From RGIG3009 sp045590855 (lineage in GTDB: Bacteria; Bacillota; Clostridia; Oscillospirales; Acutalibacteraceae), in NCBI GenBank assembly GCA_045590855.1, contig JAZNRV010000076.1, positions 1-6,651 on the forward strand: a DNA stretch of 6,651 nucleotides. Direction: 5' to 3'. Numbering within the stretch: the first letter of the stretch is position 1; each line of letters opens with the position of its first letter. The position numbers were made by a program, and so were the translations under genes. Shown here piece by piece: positions 5,968-6,651 of the stretch. The notes below the pieces were generated by a model. The model ran no database searches, had not been told where the DNA came from, and saw only the letters and a program-made list of their open reading frames with translations.

Positions 5968-5989
5968 ATAATCAAACACGTGTGATTAT
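5968..5989 (+). repeat. Small inverted repeat between the first gene and the coat gene
   Basis: ATAATCA (5968-5974) and TGATTAT (5983-5989) around an 8-nt loop that contains CACGTG. It starts at the base after the stop codon of the first gene and ends about 14 nt before the strong ribosome binding site. No U tract follows, so it is not a good terminator. It may be an RNA-processing or stability element, or chance. Confidence 0.35.
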
Positions 5990-6002
5990 AAATCCTTAAT
6001 AC

Positions 6003-6012
6003 AAGGAGGTGA
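6003..6012 (+). promoter_or_regulatory. Exceptionally strong ribosome binding site of the coat gene
   Basis: AAGGAGGTGA matches ten consecutive bases of the anti-Shine-Dalgarno complement. GGAGG ends 10 nt before the ATG at 6020. This is the best site in the window, as expected for a protein needed in thousands of copies per virion. Confidence 0.75.
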
Positions 6013-6019
6013 AATAATA

Positions 6020-6223
6020 ATGGAAACAACTGCTCAATCCGTTGTTGACGGAATCCAAACTGTTGTGAACTCCGGTACTTCGTCTTTCACCATTGAATCT
6101 GTCGCAAGTATTCTCGGTATCACATTAGCCGCCGCTGCTGGTCTGTTCTTGCTGTGGTGGGGCGCTCGCAAAGGTATTCGCATGCTTAAAAACGCATTCA
6201 CTAAAGGCAAATTATCTTTTTAA
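6020..6223 (+). CDS. Major coat protein of an inovirus-like phage (pVIII-like)
   Basis: Small membrane protein of 67 residues built like the filamentous phage major coat protein. Residues 1-27 are polar and hold all the acidic residues (E2, D10, E26); 28-48 form one hydrophobic span ending in Trp-Trp; 50-64 form a basic tail (R50, K51, R54, K57, K62, K64). The end GIRMLKNAFTKGK (52-64) parallels GIKLFKKFTSK at the C-terminus of the Ff coat protein, where the basic residues contact phage DNA. The predicted orientation is N-out, C-in by the positive-inside rule. There is no classical leader peptide with a basic start, so the protein may be inserted uncleaved. It follows the gene V-like gene by 52 nt and precedes a hairpin and the assembly ATPase gene. 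The family shows little sequence conservation, so the call rests on architecture and context. Confidence 0.8.
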   Translation: METTAQSVVDGIQTVVNSGTSSFTIESVASILGITLAAAAGLFLLWWGARKGIRMLKNAFTKGKLSF

Positions 6224-6236
6224 CGCATTCCCGATT

Positions 6237-6275
6237 GGGGGCGGTCCCTTTTGGGGCTGCCCCTTAAATTTTTTT
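6237..6275 (+). terminator. GC-rich hairpin after the coat gene, probable leaky terminator
   Basis: Left arm 6238-6248 pairs with right arm 6253-6263 in 11 unbroken pairs (two G-U) around a TTTT loop; one further G-U is possible. A run of seven T follows at 6269-6275 but is set off from the stem by TTAAA, so termination is probably partial. It begins 14 nt after the coat stop and ends just before the ribosome binding site of the ATPase gene. The position matches the central terminator after gene VIII of Ff phages. Confidence 0.65.
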
Positions 6276-6288
6276 AGAGGTGACAAAA

Positions 6289-6651
6289 ATGATAAAAGAC
6301 GCGTTGCGTGGTTCCCTTAATCCAAAATTATTGTGGAACACTTTCAAATACAAAAGTACATTTAGACGATCACACCCCGATTTTTTCGACCCTTGCGGTA
6401 CATTAATTTTTTGTGGTGCTCAAGGCTATGGAAAAACATTGTCGGCGGTTTCATACGTTAGCAAAATTGCGAATCTTTACCCAAAAAGTATTTTAGTAAC
6501 CAATGTTGCTCTCGACTCTGCCATGTTCCCCGAAAATTACGATGTTCGAGAATATACCGGATTGGACGATTTAAAAAATATCGAAAATGGGGAAAAGGGT
6601 GTTATTTATTTTATAGACGAACTCCATTTAGAGTTAAACAGTCTTGAAAGC
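6289..6651 (+). CDS. Zot/pI-type phage assembly ATPase (3' end missing)
   Basis: The first 121 residues of a P-loop protein, open to the right edge. Members of the Zot/gene I family sit in the inner membrane and power the extrusion of filamentous phage; a full protein is typically about 350 residues or more. Walker A is GAQGYGKT (43-50), preceded by the strand TLIFC. Walker B is VIYFIDE (105-111), followed by LHLE, closely like the IDEAQ-type motif of Zot proteins. TNVALD (71-76) after a hydrophobic strand is also in the expected place. The membrane span and periplasmic part that follow the ATPase domain would lie beyond the window. GAGGTGA lies 5 nt before the ATG at 6289. The gene is the third of the operon, behind the coat gene and a hairpin that should lower its transcription. 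The family is the hallmark used to recognise inoviruses. Confidence 0.85.
   Translation, partial: MIKDALRGSLNPKLLWNTFKYKSTFRRSHPDFFDPCGTLIFCGAQGYGKTLSAVSYVSKIANLYPKSILVTNVALDSAMFPENYDVREYTGLDDLKNIENGEKGVIYFIDELHLELNSLES

Noticed and set aside
5697..5999. An alternative 100-codon frame starting with ATG at 5697
   Set aside because: It overlaps the 81-residue gene in another frame, has no ribosome binding site before it, and encodes an Arg/Gln-rich sequence typical of an out-of-frame shadow.

Overview
The window looks like a stretch of a low-GC, gut-type Firmicute (Bacillota, probably class Clostridia). The signs are strong AGGAGG-type ribosome binding sites, frequent GTG and TTG starts, an initiator tRNA with an encoded CCA end, a Gram-positive-type bile salt hydrolase, and perfect-stem rho-independent terminators. 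The species cannot be fixed from the sequence alone.

Positions 1 to about 4990 are ordinary chromosome. From left to right they hold: a PiT-family phosphate transporter, minus strand, cut by the left edge; a small zinc-ribbon membrane protein of the DUF4870/Tic20-like type, minus strand; a choloylglycine (bile salt) hydrolase, plus strand, transcribed divergently from it; a 721-residue glycosidase-like protein, minus strand, whose stop codon directly abuts that of the hydrolase; and an initiator tRNA-Met, minus strand, with a consensus promoter and a hairpin terminator touching its CCA end. The terminator of the glycosidase-like gene appears to be written inside the last codons of the bile salt hydrolase gene.

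Positions about 4992 to 5307 show no gene and probably contain the junction with a mobile element.

Positions about 5308 to 6651 look like the left arm of an integrated filamentous phage (inovirus-like). A small XRE/Cro-type repressor on the minus strand faces a plus-strand operon. The gap between them carries a sigma-A-type promoter overlaid by three ACAACA-N4-TGTTGT dyads. The operon encodes an 81-residue protein whose pattern recalls the Ff gene V single-stranded DNA-binding protein, a 67-residue single-span protein with the hallmarks of a major coat protein (pVIII-like), a GC-rich hairpin, and then the start of a Zot/pI-type assembly ATPase with intact Walker A and B motifs, cut by the right edge. 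The order SSB-like, coat, hairpin, pI matches the Ff phage logic of high coat expression with a central terminator throttling the assembly genes. The replication initiator, minor coat proteins and integrase are not in this window and would be expected to the right, if present.
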